From contig NC_071391.1 in assembly GCF_022682495.2 (NCBI RefSeq), positions 110,281,195 to 110,345,194 on the forward strand: a stretch of 64,000 nucleotides of DNA, written 5' to 3'. This stretch comes from Desmodus rotundus (lineage: Eukaryota; Chordata; Mammalia; Chiroptera; Phyllostomidae). Under the pieces are notes generated by a model. The model was not told the origin of the DNA and did no database searches. It was given only the letters and a program-made list of their open reading frames with translations. The position numbers and the translations under genes were made by a program. Below, in pieces: positions 10,983 through 22,869 of this stretch. How positions within the stretch are numbered: the first letter of the stretch is position 1; each line of letters begins with the position of its first letter.

Positions 10983-11062
10983 TTTCCTTCCTCCCTTCCT
11001 TCCTCCCTTCCTCCCTTCCTCCCTTCCTCCCTTCCTCCCTTCCTTCCTTCCTTCCTTCCTTT
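10983..11062. repeat. Polypyrimidine microsatellite (TTCC/TCCC)n
   Basis: About 80 bases of only C and T on the plus strand, mixing ttcc and ttccctcc units and ending in pure (ttcc)n. The mirror-like all-pyrimidine composition could form triplex (H-DNA) in vitro. No function is implied. Confidence 0.95.
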
Positions 11063-12240
11063 AAATTATAAGAGAGTAGAAGAGATACAAATAACTAAAG
11101 AGTACGAGAGTGTAACAAAAATATAAAAGAGGAGTATCAGGAAGATCTGAGTTCAAAATGAACTGTGGTTTGAGACAGTATTGAATGTAAGAAAGGTGCT
11201 TCTTCAGGCAGCGTTTGCGGAGGAGGGTGCATGGGGAAGGGAGGGTCTGTTTAAGGTAGATGCTATTATTATAACAGAAGTCAAAGAGAAAGTTTATCCT
11301 ACTCTAATTTTTCTTTTATTTCCATCATCAAGTAGAAAGCTCTTCAAACTTAAGACTGGGATAAATATAGAAAATAGGGAATTAAATGCTTAAATCTGGC
11401 ATTGCGTGTTTCAACGCCTGTGGGCACCAAAAAGATAACATGAATTATTGAGGCATGCAGGTTTAAAAAAGGGTAGAATGTGGAATTTTAGAGAACTGAA
11501 GAGCACATGTGTATCCAAAGGGATTTATGTTTCATTACAAAAAATAAAAGTACTTTGTAGTGAAAATGCTGACCAGCAACTAATTCTTTTTCTTCTTTCT
11601 TTTAAATAAAACCCCTATAAACACTCATCTGGACTTTCAATTCTGGAAGTGCAGTGTATGAAAGGTCCTAAAAATTCTCCCAGTATATAACAGCCATGGA
11701 TACTGAATGTATCTTTGTAAACATTTGTTTTTTCATTGCTTGTTTGTTTGGGTGGCCGGTTTGCTTTTACTTGTTTGTTTGTTTTCAAGTCACTTTTTAC
11801 TACTGAAGAAGGTCAGAAACATCTCAGTGATCACAGATTTAAACCACAGGTAAGTCAGACTAGGTTTGAAGCTACTCTGAAGGTTATGCAGACACTGATA
11901 ACTAAGTAAAAAGGTGTGATGGAAAAAAACATATTATCAAAAAAGACAATATTTATCAACTGCCCTGAATTGATCTATTGGTTCAAAAGGTGTTGCTCGG
12001 GAATTGAGAAGCATTCACCTGCATTACACAGATGTGCGTTTATCTTCTCTGTGTAGTCATGGATACACCTAGACAAATGTTAAATTGGAGTCGCCCACAA
12101 AACAAAAGTGATGTTCCGTTTAAAAAAATGAAATTAAATAATAGAACAAGGATCTTGGAAAAAGACACAAATATTTATGTTCCTGACATTGCAGACCTTG
12201 TTTGAATGGTGAAAAATGTAATAAATGCTGCTGGGATTAT
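11063..12240. other. Unassigned AT-rich DNA
   Basis: I see no coding or RNA gene. T/G-rich runs (for example tgtttgtttg near 11740-11790) are simple sequence. Confidence 0.4.
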
Positions 12241-13250
12241 AATAAAATATGGCTGATTTTTACTCCACATTGTGTAGACAGTTCAATACAAGTGAATTAA
12301 ATATTAGCTATGACAAAAACACTTGAAACTCTCAGGATAAAACATGCAATGATGTAATGATAACTTCTGTAAATAAATGGAATTCTTGTCACAAAATAAA
12401 TTATACTGAAAGTATTGATAAGTTGACTAGATTTAAAATAAAATTTACTTAATAACAACTAGAAAAATTAGTTCAGCTACAAGCCCATGAAAAGATAGTT
12501 ATAATACATCTAGCCAAATTTTTAAATATAAAATTATAATAAATATTATATATAAATTTATACATATAATATAAGGACAAAAGTATAAAAAATATGTACA
12601 AAAGAAATAATATACAATCCACAAAACAGGTCAATTGAGTTGCCAATAAATATTGGTAAAGATAATCACGTTCACTATTAAACATTGTCTAACTAGAAAA
12701 CATAAATGGATAATTTTTCATACCCATCAAAAAAGCATTTTTTTAACTGTAAAAACAACAAGAAATGTCAATACTATCAATCTATTCTACAATTGGAAAA
12801 AATTGGAGGTGTATAACAAGCACTAGCAAATATGAAAATTTGTATGTCCTAGGACCCATAATCCAAATATATAGCCTGGAGAAAATATCATACACATGTG
12901 CAAGATGACATTTGCCAAAAAATATATTTTCTAATATTAAAAAATCAGAAAAAACAAAAATATCAAACAGCAAAAGAACTGATTAAAACATTGTTGTATA
13001 TTTATAAATTCACCATAAAAAACTAGAAACACACATGTCAACTTTGGTGCATTTCACATTATTTGAGTAGAAAAAAATTCCAAAAGAATATATACAATAT
13101 TTCCTCTACACACAATTTAAAAATATGCACAAAATACTCTTTGGTTTTTAAATTATATGTGTCACAAAATTATAAACCAAAGCACAGGAGGGGTTACAAG
13201 TCATGAGAGGAATTATACAGAGTGTGTGAGGAAAGGGCAATTCAAACAAT
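12241..13250 (+). repeat. Ancient LINE-1 remnant (L1ME-like), low confidence
   Basis: Plus-strand blocks have the order of an old L1 ORF2 end. They include aaacacttgaaactctcagg (the 'aaaacttctagaagataa' region), 'ttgataagttgactagattt' and 'taatattaaaaaatcagaaa', plus a late 'cataaaaaactagaaacac' block. The match is weak and the region is very AT-rich, so edges are uncertain. Confidence 0.5.
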
Positions 13251-15065
13251 GAAGGACATTGTGGAGTTCCTTTAAATTTTACTGCTTCTTAAATTAGGTT
13301 AACTAGATGGACATGTATTATTTTATTTTGTACATACTTACAGTTAATAAAATTATGATAAATACATTAAAAAGTAATTTAAATCCTCCACCTCTTCATC
13401 CTAATTTGTTTAGTTGATATATCTATATTGAAATTATTGTTTTCTTTTTTGAAATTATTTTTCAGTATAAACGTTCTCATAATTTCTAAATGAAAAGCTA
13501 GTGTGAATCCTCATCTGAATTTCCTTGATAGTTTTATACATGAGTGCTTACTATCTTCCTCTTTGTTATATAAAAATGCATTTAAGTGCACTTCATGGAA
13601 ACGTGTGTGTGTGTGTTAACAAATGTTTTCAATGTTTTATGTTCCTTTCCATTTTTTGTTTTACTGGAATTCCAAAATAAGAATGTTAAACCTGTTATTG
13701 CTAAGGTTTGTTCCATATTTTTCCCCAAACCAGTTTTTGTAAATTATTGTACTTTTTGACGTTTTTCTCCTGTGATTTCAAGTGTACTGATTTTCATTCT
13801 TTGCTGTCAGAGCTACTCATAAGTTCATTCTAGAAATTTGCTTTGTTTTATTTTTTGCACTGTTTTTAGATCTAGACACTGCACTGTTTTTATTGTTTAA
13901 TTTCCATGTATTTCTACATTATGTTCATGTTTTTTCTTTAAATCCTTGAATATATTTGTTACAAATTTGAAAGTATTTTTCTTTTAAATCCACCTACTAC
14001 AGCATGGTTCTCCTGGAAAGGCTACTGAATGCCACGTCTTTCCATTCTGGCCGATAGCGCCATCTCTCTGTATCACACTCAAACATGGATCTTTATTTTA
14101 AGTTTAAAAATAACAAATGTTGTCAAAGATACACAGCAGCCAACTGTTACACCTCTCAGAGGAAATGTTAACCAGTGAACTCTGAAAATTGGTCAGTTTG
14201 CTACTCTGTGGTAGTAGTTTTTTTCACAGTAATTGTTATTGCCTGGTCCTGTGCGGTTGACCCCAAACGTGTACACCTTAGAATTAAAATAAAGACTCAG
14301 GAGGAATTTTAAATAGATTTCTGAAGCTCTGATAACCTTCCCTGTAAAACCTACCCACTTTCATTTTTCCTCAACTCTATGTCTTCCTAATTCACCAAGA
14401 CCTCCGCATTTGCTTTGCAATAATCTTGAAAAAATGTCGAGCCAGAAGCCAGTCTGTAACAGGGCTTGCTGACTTTGTTTCCCTTATCTCAGGGATCGCA
14501 GACCATACTGCCTGCTACCTATTATCTGAAAAGAATCGTTTCACATATTTTGAGTTATTCAGTTGTTTAGAGGACAACTGAATAACTCAAAACCCAGCAC
14601 CATTTACTCCACCGTGGCTACATATTTTTAAAATGGCCTAACCTTATTTAAATACCTATTTGATAAAAAGGAAGAAGTCCAAAGAACGCAGGTATTTTAG
14701 GATTGATATTGGTGCAAGTTATATATTTGTCCTCAACTGCACTGGGCAGCATAAAGCAACAAAAACTCCCCAAAGGAATTATATGTAATTAGAAAGGATT
14801 TGATAATAATAAAGTTTATTGAGTACAGTATGTAATCCCCAAATAGATAAAGTTACATTAAATCATATGTGTAAATACGTTTGTTGGCCTAGATTTTCTT
14901 AATTAAAAAAAGACTGCACTGTTAGCTGCTTCTGAATCAAATAAATTCACAAACCTCTTGAGCAAAGTTTTATTTGATTTTCATTTACATCAGATTCAAA
15001 TTTGCCAAAATTATAATGAACTGATTTTGATGGGATTCAGCTAAAGAAGTACCGATATCTTTTTT
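13251..15065. other. Unassigned DNA containing a perfect hairpin
   Basis: No gene is recognised. The stretch contains a short GT run (13602-13614) and the hairpin described separately at 14548-14592. Confidence 0.4.
14548..14592. repeat. Perfect 19-bp inverted repeat with 7-base loop
   Basis: The left arm ttttgagttattcagttgt (14548-14566) is followed by loop ttagagg and a right arm that is its exact reverse complement (14574-14592). RNA from either strand would form a perfect short stem. It is too short for a typical pre-miRNA (stems near 30 bp) and no transcript is implied. A template-switch mutation or a small inverted duplication could have made it. Confidence 0.97.
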
Positions 15066-15080
15066 AGAAATCCATGCTAT

Positions 15081-15305
15081 TTGTTTATTTTTACATTTTT
15101 TATTGTTGTTCAAGTACAGTTGTCTCCATTTTCTCCCCATCATTTCCCCCCCAACCCCATCCATCCCCACCTCCCACCCTCGATCCTACCCCCCTTTGGT
15201 GTTGTCCATGTGTCCTTTGTACATGTTCCTGAAAACCCTTCCCCCTATTTCCCCCTTTACCCCATCCTACCTCCTCTCTGGTTACTGTCATTTTGAGTGA
15301 AATTA
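15081..15305 (-). mobile_element. Very short LINE-1 3'-UTR insertion (minus strand)
   Basis: The reverse of the bat L1 3' end: 'ttattgttgttcaagtacag', then a C/T-rich block equal to the G/A-rich 3' UTR. It is flanked by agaaatccatgctat (15066-15080) and agaaatccatattat (15306-15320), a target-site duplication with two changes. Only about 220 bp of L1 were copied. Confidence 0.9.
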
Positions 15306-15539
15306 AGAAATCCATATTATTTTAATAAACAATATGCATATGAAGTCTGTATTTAAATGTTCTTTATAAGTTTTATGAATATTTACCTTTAGAATGCTGA
15401 CCCTCCCTTGATCATAATTATTTGATATTATTAATTTAACTGGAGGAGACTAGTAGTCTAGTGGTCAACCAACATGAAGCATAGACTCAAAGCTTGAATA
15501 AAAGTGAAAATGTGCTTTATGACCATATGGCAACGATCA

Positions 15540-15775
15540 CAGATAGTATTTATTAGGTACTTACATCCAGCAGGAACTTTTTGAGTACCTTATAAATTAT
15601 TTTTAATCCTTTCAATATGCCTTTGAGATAACCTCTATTTCTATCCTTATTTTATTGATGTAATAACAGGGACTCAGAAAGATTAATATTTTTGTCCCAA
15701 GACACAAGAAGACTAAGAAAGAAAACCAAGATTCAAACACTGACAGACTGATTCTAGATGGTATCTTTTAACTCA
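15540..15775 (-). repeat. MIR-type ancient SINE (minus strand)
   Basis: Blocks in reverse MIR order: 'tatttattaggtacttac', 'ttataaattatttttaatcct', 'ttattttattgatg', 'aacagggactcagaaagatta', 'acacaagaagactaagaaag', 'caagattcaaacactgacag'. These match the reversed core and tRNA-like 5' end of MIR. Confidence 0.75.
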
Positions 15776-16285
15776 ACTAGATGTCACCATTCAATTTGCC
15801 ACAAAGAAAGTTTTAGTAACATTTATTATAGTGTCCTGTCCCTATTTACCCTACAAGGAAGTGAATATTGAAGTAAACAAAATTGAATGTTTTAGGAATA
15901 AATATACAACCCAAATGCACATTCTTGTTACTTTCTTTTTATTTCAAGGATAAAAATCTTACTCTCTAATATGGATGCCTTTTTAGGAATTTATACCAAC
16001 TCTCCAGTGTTCTTGGGATTTATTTTCCATCTATCTTAGAGGAAAGGGATTCATTAAAAATCTTCAACTAAAATGACATCATAGTTAGTTGAATGTATGT
16101 ACATTTCTTATAGAGATAATTTGATCAACACAGATTAAGTTATTAACGAGTATACTTTATCTTTTCATCAGTAAATAATTTTTAATGAGATATTTCACAA
16201 AGAAAAGAAAATTATTAAACCAGATAAATGAATTTCAACTGTGACAGTGCACATTCACAAGTGTAAAATAATCCCTATTAATCAT

Positions 16286-16453
16286 ATTACTTTCTAATTT
16301 AATTCCATTGTGATCAGAAATTATTTATTTATTTGATAAATATTTGATATCTTTTAATATGGTAAAGGCTTTGATATTCATCCTGTCTGTTATTGGGGGC
16401 TCTGTGCAGTATCAAATGCACATTTTGTAAAGTCTAGTGCTTGTCTATCTGTA
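16286..16453 (-). repeat. Ancient LINE-1 fragment (minus strand, endonuclease-to-RT region)
   Basis: The first 35 bases are identical to a stretch at 17840-17874 within the larger L1 to the right and in the same orientation ('ttccattgtgatcagaaa' is the recognisable L1 motif). Similarity is weaker after that. It is either a separate L1 copy or a local duplication. Confidence 0.5.
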
Positions 16454-16470
16454 ATTTAGTAAATTAGTAT

Positions 16471-16906
16471 TGGAAGAGGTCATTGAGAGGACATGACCAG
16501 TAGGTGGCCTGGGAGCTGGATCCAGGCAATGGGAGGCTTCCACCCCTCCCTTTGTCCTTGGATTGTGCCTTTCTTCCCCTCCCCACAGCAAAGTCTTTTT
16601 CAAGGAAACAGTTTTGAGAGAGAGATATGTTTTTGAAACCATTTCAACTGCACACATGACTGAACCCAATTAAGGCCTCTGTATAAACATTTAAGATCCA
16701 AGGGGACAAATGCAGAGATTAGCTCTTTCAAATGCCCAAGACAAGTCTCCTATGTAAATTCCCTTGATTATCAAACTGGCCACCTACTAATCTCGAATGA
16801 TTTGCCTGTTTCTTCCACCTCTCCTTGCCCTTCATGAGTGGCAGGCCAGTTCCAGATTTACCCAGGGAAGCTCTCATGTTTGCAAGTCAACAGTTAGTAT
16901 TTTAGT
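16471..16906. mobile_element. Unidentified 436-bp insertion with 17-bp flanking repeats
   Basis: Flanks: atttagtaaattagtat (16454-16470) and atttagtacattagtat (16907-16923), 16 of 17 identical. The inside is more GC-rich than its surroundings and has no poly(A) at either end. Phrases such as 'acccaattaaggcctctgta' and 'gagtggcaggccagttccag' suggest an old LTR-type or other interspersed repeat, but I cannot name it. A 17-bp duplication fits LINE-type insertion better than a retroviral LTR (4-6 bp). Confidence 0.5.
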
Positions 16907-17404
16907 ATTTAGTACATTAGTATGTTTCTTCTTTAAATGTTTTTCAATATAAGAAAAATTGAACCATATGGGTCTAGAACATTCTTTCTAGGAAATTATT
17001 TCACTACAAATTATTTTATTTAATACATATAGGGTTTTCAGGTTATTCCTTTCATAATAGTATGTTTTGGCAGTGTGTTTCTAAGTATTTCTCTAATTAA
17101 ATTATCAAATTTACTTCAAAACAATTCATAATATTTTCTTATTAACTCTCACATCTCTCATATGGTTCTCTTGCTCTCACACTTCCCGTCTGATAAATCT
17201 TTAGTTTCTAATTTTCTGCAAGAACCAACTTTTTGCTGATTTGATTTTCTTTATTATTTCTGTTTACTATTTTATTAATGTATAATCTTACATTTATTTT
17301 TAATGTATTCTGCTCATTTACTGTTTGATTTTATCTTTTCATGTAATTTTAATGTGGAAATTTAGGTAATTAATCATCTGAGACTTATTTCATATGTATC
17401 CTAA

Positions 17405-17637
17405 AAAAAGTGTTTTAATTTTTTTTTAAATTTATTGATTTAGAGAAAGACAGGAAGGGAGGGAAGAAAAGAGAGAAGAAAAAGAGAGAAAGAGAGAGAG
17501 AAACATCAATGTGTTGTCCCACTTATTCATGCATTTATTGGTTGCTTCTTGTATGCGCCCTGACAGGAGATCAAACCTGAAGCCTCGGCGTGCTAGGGCA
17601 ATGCTCCAGCAGCGGAACTGCGTAGCCAGGGCCTAAA
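17405..17637 (-). mobile_element. tRNA-derived SINE, older VES-like subfamily (minus strand)
   Basis: The reversed order is clear: T-rich end, GA-rich block (17440-17502), 'aacatcaatgtgttgtccca', 'gccctgacaggagatcaaac' (reversed box B) and 'cgtagccagggcc' (reversed head). The middle 'ttattcatgcatttattggt' differs from the main VES copies here, so it is probably an older or sister subfamily. Confidence 0.85.
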
Positions 17638-18160
17638 CGAAGGTTTCCGTGACTATAAACTTCCCACTAAGCCATGCTTACTAGACTGTCACAGGTTTTA
17701 ATATGTTTTTCTGTTATTGTTCATTCAGTTCACAATATATTTTAATTTCTATTACAATTTCTTCTTTACTTAAGTTGTTATTTAGAAGCATGTTATTTAG
17801 CTTTCACATAATTGGAGATTTTTCAAAGATCTTTCTGTTATTACTTTCTAATTTAATTCCATTGTGATCAGAAAAGATTGTGTGTATAGTCTCAATCTTT
17901 TTAAATTTTTTGAGGATTTTTTAATATTTTACAGAGTTGTTAACATATTCCATACTTTACTTAGTCTCCTTATATCAATTATTGACAATATGATATCGAG
18001 TACTCAAATAAAATTATGAATTTGAATATTCTTCATTTAATTTTTTTGTTCAATTAAATTTTGCCTCATATTTGTAAGTGCTATTATTAAGTATATAAAC
18101 ATGTAAGATTGTTACCTTTTTGTTGAGTTAAGTCCATTACCAATAAGAAATACTCCTCTT

Positions 18161-18380
18161 TCCCTGGCTGGTGTGGCTCAGTGGATTGAGTGCCAGCCTG
18201 TGAAGTAAAGGGTCACTGGTTCGATTCCCAGTCAGGGCACATGCCTGGGTTGCAGGCCAGGTCCCCTGTGGGGGGTTCATAAGAGGCAGGCAATCAGTGT
18301 ATCTCTCTCACATGCATGCTTCTCTTTGTCTCTCTCTCCCTTCCTCTCTCTCTGAAAATAAATTTAAAAAATTTTTTAAA
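18161..18380 (+). mobile_element. VES SINE
   Basis: Near-consensus head ccctggctggtgtggctcag, box B ggttcgattcccagtcaggg and CTCTC-rich tail. The target-site duplication is aagaaatactcctctt (18145-18160) and aagaaatattcctctt (18381-18396), 15 of 16 identical. It inserted into the ancient L1. Confidence 0.95.
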
Positions 18381-19660
18381 AAGAAATATTCCTCTTCATC
18401 TCTGGTGATAATATTAGCTATGAATTTACATTTTATATGCATTTAATCACTCCATTTTTATATTAGTGTTAGTATGGTATAACTTTTTTAATACTTTTAC
18501 ATTTCTCTATTTACTATAACCCTATACTTAAAGTAGATTTTTTTAGGTATATTTCTGTTACTGAATTATGTGTTTATACTCTTTTTATTAAATCAGCTTT
18601 GATTTACGTGGGCTTAGATATACTATATTTCTAATTATTTCTATTAGTTTCACATGTTTGTTTTCTCCCTATTTCTTCTTTTCTTCCATGTGTATGTATT
18701 TTAATAATTCTATTTTAATTCCTTGACTGACATAATAGCTAGAACCTTTTCTTTAATAGTTGCTGTAGAGTGTATGGTGCCTATCTCTAACTTGTACCAC
18801 TGCATGTAAAGTAAAATTATCTCACATCAGTACAATTCCAGCTTCTCCTCCTGGCATTTGTTATATTATTGCCATGAACTTTGATACACTTTACATTGTA
18901 ATCTTACTGTTTTTGCTTAGTACAATATCTTTAAATAGATTTCAGAATCAAGATTAACACATTGCTTTTTATTTATCTACTTATTTTGGTTTTGATTTGT
19001 TTTGTGTTTTGTCGTGCAAATAATTCCTTAGATTAGAGGGAGATTTCTACCTGCTATTATTTTTATTCTGTCCAAAGAAATATCTCTAGCATTTCCATAG
19101 TATAGTTATGCTGGTGACAAATTCCTCCACTTTTTATTGCATCTGGAAAAGTATTTTATTATATCTGGAAAAGTTTTTATCTTGCTTTTGAAAGATATTT
19201 TCACTATAAAAGATGTTTTCACTAAGTTGACTTTTTTCCTTTAATAACTCAAAGATACTGCCTACTGTCCCCATGCTTGCATTTCTTCCAGTAGAACTTC
19301 ATTGTAATTCTTATCCTTGTTCCTGTGTGTAAACTATTTTTCCCTCTGATTCTAAAATATTTACATTTTCCTGTTTTTAAGGAATTCAATATCACGTGCC
19401 TTTTCTGTAATTTTATTTTCTAAAAATGTGCTTAGGATCCTTTGACATTTTTGGATTTGTAATGGTTTTAATCAAATTTGGAAACCTTTTTTATTCACAA
19501 TTACTAAATATTTTATCTGACCCACCTTCTTCTCTCTTTTCAGTGACTCCTGCACATACTCATATATTGGGCTTCTTGACATTGTTCAACATTTCACTCA
19601 TGCTCCCAGCAGTTATAAAATTATTTATATTTTATGAAATATAAAATATAAAAAAAATAA

Positions 19661-21339
19661 TTCAGCTTATTTCATCCAGTATTTTATGGAATTTTAGTGG
19701 TAAGGAGGGGAGATGCAAATTAGCTCTGTTGTAATGAAATATTTTTCATTTTATTTAATTTAATTGTGTTACTTTTTACACATGTGGATTGTTTATATAA
19801 CATTTTATATGCAGCTTAAGTATTTGGATTGAGGGAACTTTCTAAGGATCTTGATCCTTAGGCTACATTAAAAATATAAGACAACTAACTATTCATAAAT
19901 TTGTCAATAAGCTGGGGGGTTTTCCATGTACAGATTCACAGAGCACACAGAAAATTGAGATTAGTTTCATAAAATCACTTTTTGAGATGTGTGGAAGACA
20001 TAAAGTAGAGGAAAGGAACTAGATGCACTCCAGGCAGAGTAAAATCAACAAAGAAGAGGGATGAGAATAGGACGGTTAATAAATGTGTGACTTACACAAC
20101 TGAAGTTTAGTAGACTAGCCATATGAGGTAAAAGCAGTGGATAAAGCTTGAAGGGATTTGTTCTATTTTTTGCAGAAGTGGGCTAAAAGAAAGAAAAGCA
20201 AAGACCATAAAATCGGATTATTCGCATTCCAGCTCCTTAAGGATCTGAAACTAGCTTAATTAGTACATTTTAGAACAATAATAATGTTTTTATTCCAAAT
20301 GGAAAACAGAGCTTAATGATCCTATTATCTGACTCTTTTTAGCAAGTTGGATTTCAAATACTTCGAAATGTCTATGAATTTAAGACAGTTGTTTCTTTAA
20401 AAGGGTAATTATAAACTAATTGGTCACAGGCAAATCTTCTGGAAAACACAAAATTTGATGAAATAATTTTTAAAAAACAGAAAAGAATAAGAACAAAATT
20501 AATTGGACCTTGACAAGAGCAAATAAATCTTATAATTATGACACATACTACCTCTAGTTAGAAATTTGCTTGATGGTTAATTTTCTGTACAAGAATTTTC
20601 AGTGTAATTATTATCACTCTTTTATAAGCAGATTTGGAATTCTTACACAATTAATGTTTTATGGGCCAAAATATACATGCATGCAAATATAGATGTGCAC
20701 CACATAGAAGTAATTAAATGTTTGTAATTATAAAGCATACATACTTATTCTTTTATAAATTTAATAATTCACATATTCATTTCCTCATCATGGTGGGCTG
20801 GAAAACAGAAAATATAAGCTTTCAATCTCTAAACAGACACAAATAAGGTTAATTCAAGCCTCCAGTAAGTTGATCCTTTCAATGATTCCCTCCTTCCTCT
20901 CTAAATAAAACAGGAATATTTAAACTTCACCTTCAATATATTCTGACCATACTTTACCAATCTAACATTGTTTTCCCCAATTCCAAAACTAAATCTTTTC
21001 TCTTATTTAAGCCTATGTATGCTTTTTACCATGGAGTTCTTTTTCCTCATTGCTTGTCTCCCACTCTGCTCAGTATGAAAATAGCATCCATCTTTGCACC
21101 TCCCTGCTTGAACAATCAGCTCGCCACATTTTATTCTCTTTATTTAATTTCATATATAATGGTAGACCACACAGTGAGTCATTTAATTATTCTTATCTTA
21201 TCTAATTTAAAAAAGTTTAAATCCTCAAATAATTTTTAATTTCTTTGAAACAAAATATCAAGTTTATTCTTCTTCCCTACTTTTTAAAGAGCATGATGCC
21301 CAAATTAACAAAAAGGAAGTATCCCAAACATACTAGCTA
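19661..21339. other. Unassigned AT-rich DNA
   Basis: I see no gene or repeat that I can name. Small open frames here have no recognisable domain. Confidence 0.4.
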
Positions 21340-22194
21340 TGTGATTGGCTGATTGATTGATTGATGAATGAGATATTAGTTATGGTGTCAGCCCAGGAAT
21401 AAGACACTCCTAGAAAGGTCTTTCCTAAATAATTCCATCTTCATTTTTGTCTTCTATTGAGATGGCTGAAGACATCCAAGACTAATACCTTCAAAGAGTT
21501 CTTTGTGTGACTAAATACTACTGTGACTAAAACCTTTGATCCTTCTACCACAGTAGCAAAATTTGAACATGGCCCTTGGTTTCCTCTCCAGGGCATGCTT
21601 CTTTGACAGTTTATGTCTTAATTTTAGCATCTCTTGCAATTTTGATAAGATGATAATTTCCAAAATCATCAAGTAATGGTTCCTTTTGCTTAATAGTTGT
21701 TCTCTCCATTTACCTCATTTTACTCTAAGCAGGAAGCTGGGAGCAAGCTATTCCCTCAACACTTTGCTTGAAATTCTCTTCAGCTAAATATCCAAGTTCA
21801 TTGCCTTAAGTTGTGGTTTCCACCTTATTGTAGGACACAATTTAACTAAGCTTCTGCTTTTAAATGACAAGAATCTCTGTTCCTCCATTTTTCAATAACA
21901 TTATTCATTGCCTTCTGAATCCTCACAAACAGTGCTTTTAATGTCTACCACCAGTCTGTTCGTAATGCTTTAAATATTGTCTAAGACAGTACAGAATTTC
22001 TCTACTGTGCCCTCCCTTTTTTGAATTCTCACTAGGAGAATGATTAGCATCCCTATTTCTGATAACAGTCAGGTTAAGGCAATCAAAGCAGTATCAGTCA
22101 TTTTCTTCAAACTTCTTCTGGCCTCTACCTACTACCCCATTTCAGTGACATGTTCATATTTTTAGATATGTACTACAGCATCATCCCATTTGGA
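21340..22194 (-). mobile_element. ERVL-MaLR internal region (minus strand, non-coding)
   Basis: The plus strand reads the reverse of the internal region of mammalian apparent LTR retrotransposons (MST/MLT/THE1 type). Blocks include 'accacagtagcaaaatttga', 'gcaggaagctgggagcaagc', 'aatatccaagttcattgcct' and 'acaatttaactaagcttctg', ending at 'tacagcatcatcccatttgg' next to the LTR. No long reading frame remains. It continues directly into the LTR at 22195. Confidence 0.7.
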
Positions 22195-22640
22195 GGTACT
22201 AAAACCCATATTAATTTTCTATTTCGCTCTAATAAACAGCACAAAATTAGTGGCTTCACACAACACACTTTCATCATCATACAGTCATGGAGGTCACAAG
22301 TCCAAAAAGGACTGAAAAGGCCATGTCTCTTCTGCAGGCTCTAGGGGAGAGTTTGTTTCCTTGCCTTTTTTACCTCCTGGAGACTGTCAGCATTCCTGGA
22401 CTCACGGTTCATGTCACTTTAACCTCAGCTTCTACCTTCTATTGTCTTCTCTGACCTGACCTGCTGATCCTTCTTAAAAGGACCCTTAAGGTTACATTAA
22501 CCCATCCAGAAAATTCAGGATAATATCCCAAACTCAAGACCCTTAACTTAATCTCATCGGCAAAGTCCTTTCTGTCATGTAAAGTAACATATTTATAAGT
22601 ACCAGGGGTTAAGATATGTATATCACAGATGGTTCTTATT
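22195..22640 (-). mobile_element. MaLR LTR (MLT1/MST-like), the 5' LTR of the minus-strand element
   Basis: Reverse of a MaLR LTR: 'ctaataaacagcacaaaatt', 'gtggcttcacacaacacact', 'cagtcatggaggtcacaagtcc' and, at the far end, 'cttaatctcatcggcaaagtc' and 'taccaggggttaagatatgta'. With the adjoining internal DNA it forms the 5' half of an old element. I did not see the other LTR to the left. Confidence 0.68.
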
Positions 22641-22869
22641 CAACTTATCACAGAATTTTAAAAAAATGCAGCATTTAATTTATTATGTATAAGATTGGTT
22701 CAAGAATTAAAATAAATAAATTTATGTCAAGCACTTAAGAAATTCTTGACCTATCACTTGTGCTCAATAAATAAAACATGTTTGCATAGGCAAAGCTATT
22801 CCTAAAAACAAATGATAAAATAAGTAATATCTGACATCATGTGTTCCATATGTATATGTCCACATGAAC

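Larger units (their letters stand above)
16924..19660 (-). mobile_element. Ancient LINE-1 (L1M-type), minus strand, long and decayed
   Basis: From left to right the plus strand reads backwards along an L1. ORF2 text lies around 'caagaaccaactttttgctg' (17219-17238) and 'cttcccactaagccatgctt', and the endonuclease region around 17840 ('ttaattccattgtgatcaga'). Toward the right come the ORF1 C-terminal region ('ttgacttttttcctttaata', 19218-19237) and 'ttaatcaaatttggaaaccttt' at about 19470. Both ORFs are full of stops. Two SINEs (17405-17637 and 18161-18380) interrupt it. The 5' end is lost beyond about 19660. Confidence 0.7.
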
